Part shown: piece after piece, positions 7,740-11,319 of the stretch
Layout: each line of letters opens with the position of its first letter
Numbering within the stretch: the first letter of the stretch is position 1
Assembly (NCBI GenBank): GCA_003024985.2
Contig: PXIH01S0002703.1
Length of the DNA: 11,319 nt
Origin: Euperipatoides rowelli
Lineage: Eukaryota; Onychophora; Udeonychophora; Euonychophora; Peripatopsidae
Reading direction: 5' to 3' (one strand)
Notes under the pieces: generated by a model
The model's database searches: none
Seen by the model: the letters and a program-made list of their open reading frames with translations, nothing else
Told to the model about the DNA's origin: nothing
Program-made: the position numbers and the translations under genes

Positions 7740-8807
7740 TGCAATGACACTATTGTCACAGGGACTATCAAGGTGGTGCAATACAAATTTTGGAAGTAGA
7801 ACTCGAGAGAACTTTGGAGTGGTTGATTTACCTAGTTCATGCTAATGACCTTCTTTTGACACATCTCATAGAATACTTAGATGGACCAACAACAGAGCCT
7901 ATCTCTTTTTCTGGAATTATTGGAAATGTTTTAGATACTTGTGAGAAACTGCTAGTGATTCCATTTGAGAAGGTAAAAAGCAAATGGTTGAACATCAACG
8001 TTATTGAACTCATTACTGACCAAAAGTATTTATTGGATATGTTTAAACCTGTCCAGTCAGGCCAATGTTCTATCAATTATCCAAGACGACATCCAGGACA
8101 TTTGTCACATGCAAGATGGATGGCAGCTGCTAACAGAATATTACATTTATATGTTGTTACAGAGAAAACACCTAACTCTAAAGCTTTGGTTGAATTCATA
8201 ATGAATGTTTTCTCTCCACTTTGGTTTTCAATAAAGTTAAATCCATCATGTAAAGATGGTGCAAAGCATTTGTGGCAATAGGCAAACCTTTCCTGATAGT
8301 TTCTTAATGACCTAAAAGTTGTGGTAGATTCAGTTATTCAAATGAATGCTTATTTTGCCCATCCATAAAACTTGCTTTTGGCAATGATAACTAATGAGCA
8401 AAAGCACATCAGGCAGCTTAGTCTTCAAATGATTTTGAAAGCCACAAAACTGAAGGTTCCTGGGATACATGTCGATGTTTTGAGGTTTCTCAGATAAACT
8501 TTGAAGCAACAGAAGACACTGAAATAATCAACTAGAAGTTGTGTCATGTCACAGAGCCTCCTCTTACTGTTGTTATCTTGGACAAATATCTGATATTACT
8601 TCTGACACGTGAGAAGTAATATCAGCAGTGAGATTTCATAAATTTCTCTGCCACACACAAGTAGTGGAGAGATGTATAAAACTTCCAACTGATGCAGCTT
8701 CAAAAGTGTGTGGGGCAAAAGCTCAAGACGGATTTGTAAGGATGGGGATAAAATCATGTGAAATAATGTGTAGTTTTGAAACTAAAAGCAAATACAGACC
8801 AGAATAA
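7740..8807 (+). pseudogene. Decayed repeat-family protein of unknown function (transposon-like)
   Basis: A coherent protein can be followed across three frames. Frame one (about 7748-8494) has ELERTLEWLIYLVHANDL, SFSGIIGNVLDTCEKL, TDQKYLLDM..VQSGQC, LSHARWMAAANRILHLYV and PLWFSIK. It continues past stops at 8279, 8294, 8297 and 8366 as LNDLKVVVDSVIQMNAYFAHP and MITNEQKHIRQLSL. Frame two (8491-8568) gives QINFEATEDTEIIN*KLC and HVTEPPLT. Frame three (8628-8807) gives CHTQVVERCIKL, KVCGAKAQDGFVR and FETKSKYRPE before TAA. A short NDTIVTG piece at 7744-7764 may be a further upstream part. From memory this pattern matches a multicopy uncharacterised protein family in arthropod and other invertebrate genomes; its enzymatic role is unknown to me. 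I see no clear DDE triad or zinc finger. Repetitive distribution suggests a mobile element, but an RNase H fold is only a guess. Confidence 0.7.
8590..8625. repeat. Perfect 14-bp inverted repeat inside the pseudogene
   Basis: Arms ctgatattacttct (8590-8603) and agaagtaatatcag (8612-8625) are exact reverse complements around the 8-base loop gacacgtg. The hairpin sits between the second and third reading frames of the pseudogene, where the family similarity is lost for about 60 bases. This fits a local template-switch mutation rather than a selected site. Confidence 0.8.
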
Positions 8808-9075
8808 ATTATCAAATACAAAGTTTTGCACAAATTCACATAATTTTGGGAATTCTCTATTATGTTATTAATTATGCCAAGTTTTGTTACTCTAATGTAT
8901 TATTGTATGAGGAATTGCACTTTCTAATAAATCCTGTCATAACTTATCATTCATCAATTGTCATGAACTGATTAATTAATTCACAATCACCCAATATTCA
9001 TTCATTTACTTTAGGCATTGGGCAATAAGCATTAAGCAAGGCATTTTTGTAAAAAGGTTATAATACTTTGTATTT
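8808..9075 (+). other. 3' flank of the pseudogene with AATAAA
   Basis: No coding segment is visible. An AATAAA hexamer at 8926-8931 lies about 120 bases after the inferred stop codon and could be a former polyadenylation signal. In DNA this AT-rich such hexamers are common, so this is weak. Confidence 0.35.
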
Positions 9076-9366
9076 GTGGGGGAGCATGAATATATTATCA
9101 GAAATGAAAATAATTTTATATTGTTACTAAAACATGTACATTGTAACATTTCCACAATATTCCAAATAAAAAAATAAAAAATTATATTTTTCATTTTTCA
9201 GAGAAAAAGGTGTAAATTTTTGAAATTTTATGAAATTGAGAGTGGTGGGGGAGCATGAAGATATTTTTGAAAATTAAAATATTTATTTATGGTTAGTAAG
9301 GAGGTCGAAAAAAATCTTTTTCACACTATTTCAAAATCAAATTCCGAAAAAACGTTTTTTCAGTAT
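9076..9366. repeat. Two-copy diverged direct repeat, offset 169 bp
   Basis: The 15-mer gtgggggagcatgaa is identical at 9076-9090 and 9245-9259. After it both copies share scattered matches (an A/T-rich body, then an 'attcca/aattccg' plus A run, then T-rich and 'tttttcag'). The second copy is shorter, to about 9366. The pair follows the pseudogene and may be the 3' terminal region of the same element. Confidence 0.55.
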
Positions 9367-9988
9367 GCCCTAATGTTTATGCTAGGTAACAATTAAATGA
9401 CATTGTATTAAGTTTGGATTCTCTGACCTATAAAATAATAAAAGACTCTTGGTTAGGATAAGCAGAAGTCAAAAAAGAATATTGCTCATATGATGATTCT
9501 AGTAAAGTAATTTCAGTCCCCCCCCCCCCTCTGCCCATACACATGACATGCTTTAAAATAATATATTAAGTTTAAAAGTGATTGACACCCTAGGTTTTTA
9601 GTTATAAGCACATAAGTTTAAACCCACCACACAATTGTATCAATTGAGTGTGAAAAACAAAAGAGGGAGAAATATTTAACTGAGAAACACAAATACTTGC
9701 CACCATTTTATTTTGCACGTTTAATCTGATACAATTTGTGAGCCTATAAAACTAAGTTATTTTATACTTTTAAGCGTGGATAATAGTGTATAATAATAAA
9801 AATATTATTTTGTAATTGTTATTTTTTTTTTTTGTAACCTTTTCTATTTGATTATAAAATTATAAGAAAAAAATGTCATAGTATATTATTTTAGGTAAAA
9901 TAATAAAATTTAATAATAAAAAAATCATAATAATGGATGTTAGTTAAGGAATAAATAAAACAGTTTCTTTAATCTGTTTGATCTAGGC
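9367..9988. other. AT-rich intergenic DNA with C12 run
   Basis: No gene is recognised. A run of 12 C lies at 9518-9529. A weak inverted repeat (cacacaattg ... caattgagtgtg) is near 9626-9652. The rest is A/T-rich with short runs. Confidence 0.5.
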
Positions 9989-10118
9989 CAGTGGTTCTCA
10001 ACCTTTTACAGCAGGGACTCACTAATTTTTTAACTAACCATGAGTGACCCAACATATTTGTTCCAACAGCCGGGGAGGGGAATATAGGGGCAGGGGACAG
10101 TTGAAAGGGGGGGGGGGG
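9989..10118 (+). mobile_element. Lone hAT-type terminus, probably a non-autonomous remnant
   Basis: The segment begins CAGTGGTTCTCAACC, a terminal inverted repeat form shared by many animal hAT elements (CAG at the extreme end, then GGTTCTCAA). It continues in a style common to such ends, with 'gcagggactcacta' and 'gagtgacccaaca', then a G-rich part ending in 12 G (10107-10118). No copy of the inverse terminus (gagaaccactg) occurs to the right, so the element is truncated, extends beyond the window, or its other end has decayed. The 8 bases before it (atctaggc) would be the target duplication. The right limit given is only where the recognisable end sequence stops. Confidence 0.6.
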
Positions 10119-10636
10119 TCATTTGAAAATATATTAACGAATTAAAACAAAAATAAAGGTGTTATTTAATAAATTTGAATTTGTCTTATTAAACGTATGG
10201 TAGCTTATTTTTTGAATGTGACACAATTCACCAGCCAATTGATTAGAAGTAAAAAAAGACGGTAATACATTAGATATAAAAAAATATATAAAATATCACT
10301 ATGATACAAATGGATTAAAAAAAAAAAACAATTAGAACTAATAAACATATGATTGGGAAAAATATTGTTATTAAAAAACAAATTTATTTCATACTAAAAA
10401 AATATTATCAAGATAATTTTTTTAAAAAATAAATTGACTGTATTTGCAGTTATTTGTTNACAAATAGCTTACTGGAATTAATTTAGATTGATATGAACTT
10501 ATCATTATTTGTAAACAGAAACCCACATCAATCAATAACTTTAATTAAACCTAATAGAAAATAATTTTGAATAAATATGAATGAAATTATATCAGAAAAA
10601 AAAAACTCTATAGAAAAATAGCTTTTTACTGACTAG
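10119..10636. other. AT-rich DNA, no gene seen
   Basis: This segment may be the interior of the hAT remnant or plain intergenic DNA. No frame is open at useful length. An N at 10459 sits at the tip of a 7-bp palindrome (tatttgt / acaaata, 10451-10466). Confidence 0.5.
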
Positions 10637-10789
10637 ACGAGTGATGCTGGAAGATCAAGTCGGTCATCAAGACTGCTCGATCAAACCCCGAAGGACATTA
10701 TCAAAATAGCTGAAATAAAATTAAAATCATTAAAACAGTTTTTTGTAACATTGACAATCAATAATTTGCCTATTTTTATTTTAACATAA
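10637..10789 (+). pseudogene. Coding-like island of unknown origin
   Basis: The first 70 bases are clearly richer in G and C than the surroundings. One plus-strand frame stays open for about 50 codons from 10637 to a TAA at 10787-10789, after a TAG at 10634-10636. It begins TSDAGRSSRSSRLLDQTPKD and continues IIKIAEIKLKSLKQFF before drifting into AT-rich sequence. The Ser/Arg-rich start and the Lys-rich helix-like part look protein-like. I do not recognise the family. It could be an exon fragment, a processed pseudogene or part of an unknown element; there is no start codon in frame. Confidence 0.3.
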
Positions 10790-11319
10790 TTTTTAATTTT
10801 TTAATTTTTTTAACTATTGATTTTCAAAGATTTTTACTAAAAATAAATATCCACTAGAAAAAAAAAAAATAAAAAAAATAGTTATTTACAATTCAATTTT
10901 TAAAATAATTGTCTTCAGCTCCTCCCCCTTAAAACACTGTATACACCAGGGGAGATATTTTGTGATGCCATAGACTAGAAATGAATACAGCTTGTTATAT
11001 TTATCTATAGAATATTTGCTATCTTTGTCAGCTTAAAGCTGGACATCCTATGGACTAAGTGTTTAAATATTGAAAAAAATAATAATCAAATTCATCCTTT
11101 GTGCTATTATGGTCCAATTTCTTTTTTAAATCAAAATGACCTTTAATACATGTTGTACTAACCACTGTTTATATGTTAAATCATTTCAAAGAAACTGTTT
11201 CATCATCAAAGTAATCTCAGAACCCCCTAAATGTGAAAGTTTCAATTTGTAATCTCAGACTGAGGATAGCATTAGTCTTAATTTTATCTTTAAATAACTT
11301 TTTTTTTTATGCATTTTAA
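10790..11319. other. AT-rich intergenic DNA to the window end
   Basis: No gene is seen. The string gtaatctcaga occurs twice, near 11211 and 11250. A small near-perfect palindrome cagcttaaagctg lies near 11029-11041. These are too short to assign. Confidence 0.5.

Noticed and set aside
7837-8076. 79-codon minus-strand open frame
   Set aside because: It is antisense to the pseudogene at 7740-8807, which has coherent protein blocks on the plus strand.
8004-8201. 65-codon plus-strand open frame overlapping the pseudogene
   Set aside because: It is in a different frame from the conserved blocks and shows no motif of its own.
9006-9194. 62-codon minus-strand open frame
   Set aside because: It is AT-driven, overlaps the start of the direct repeat and has no recognisable motif.

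Overview
This is a strongly AT-rich eukaryotic repeat landscape with no intact gene. Long A/T runs, two N base calls (4202 and 10459) and decayed transposable elements point to a draft assembly of an invertebrate nuclear genome. The protein pieces resemble repeat families I associate with arthropods, perhaps chelicerates, but that placement rests on memory and is weak. I see no bacterial, phage, CRISPR, tRNA or rRNA signal.

The left half (about 494-6300, minus strand) is one nearly full-length but dead two-ORF non-LTR retrotransposon, best matched to the Tx1-like branch of the L1 superclade. Read on the minus strand it has a 5' region built of degenerate repeats (about 6295-5521), then ORF1 with two CCHC zinc knuckles (5520-4121). 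ORF2 follows (about 4020-636), with an APE-type endonuclease, a reverse transcriptase and a C-terminal Cys/His motif. The element ends in a short 3' UTR with a perfect 8-bp hairpin and an AATAAA plus A11 tail. All parts are in the expected order, but both ORFs are broken by many frameshifts and stops. Motif A of the polymerase has also lost its acidic residues.

A block of about 87-bp diverged repeats (6344-6580) and plain AT-rich DNA follow. At 7740-8807 (plus strand) lies a decayed coding region of a recurrent but functionally obscure invertebrate repeat protein, readable across three frames. A perfect 14-bp hairpin sits at its last frame change. Downstream is a 169-bp-offset direct repeat (9076-9366).

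The right end has a lone hAT-type terminus (9989 onward) and a small GC-richer, coding-like island (10637-10789). Four G or C homopolymers of 10-12 bases stand out against the AT-rich background.

I found no convincing new biological system. The best leads are the LINE 3' hairpin, the template-switch-like palindrome in the pseudogene, the unexplained coding-like island, and the identity of the repeat protein family.
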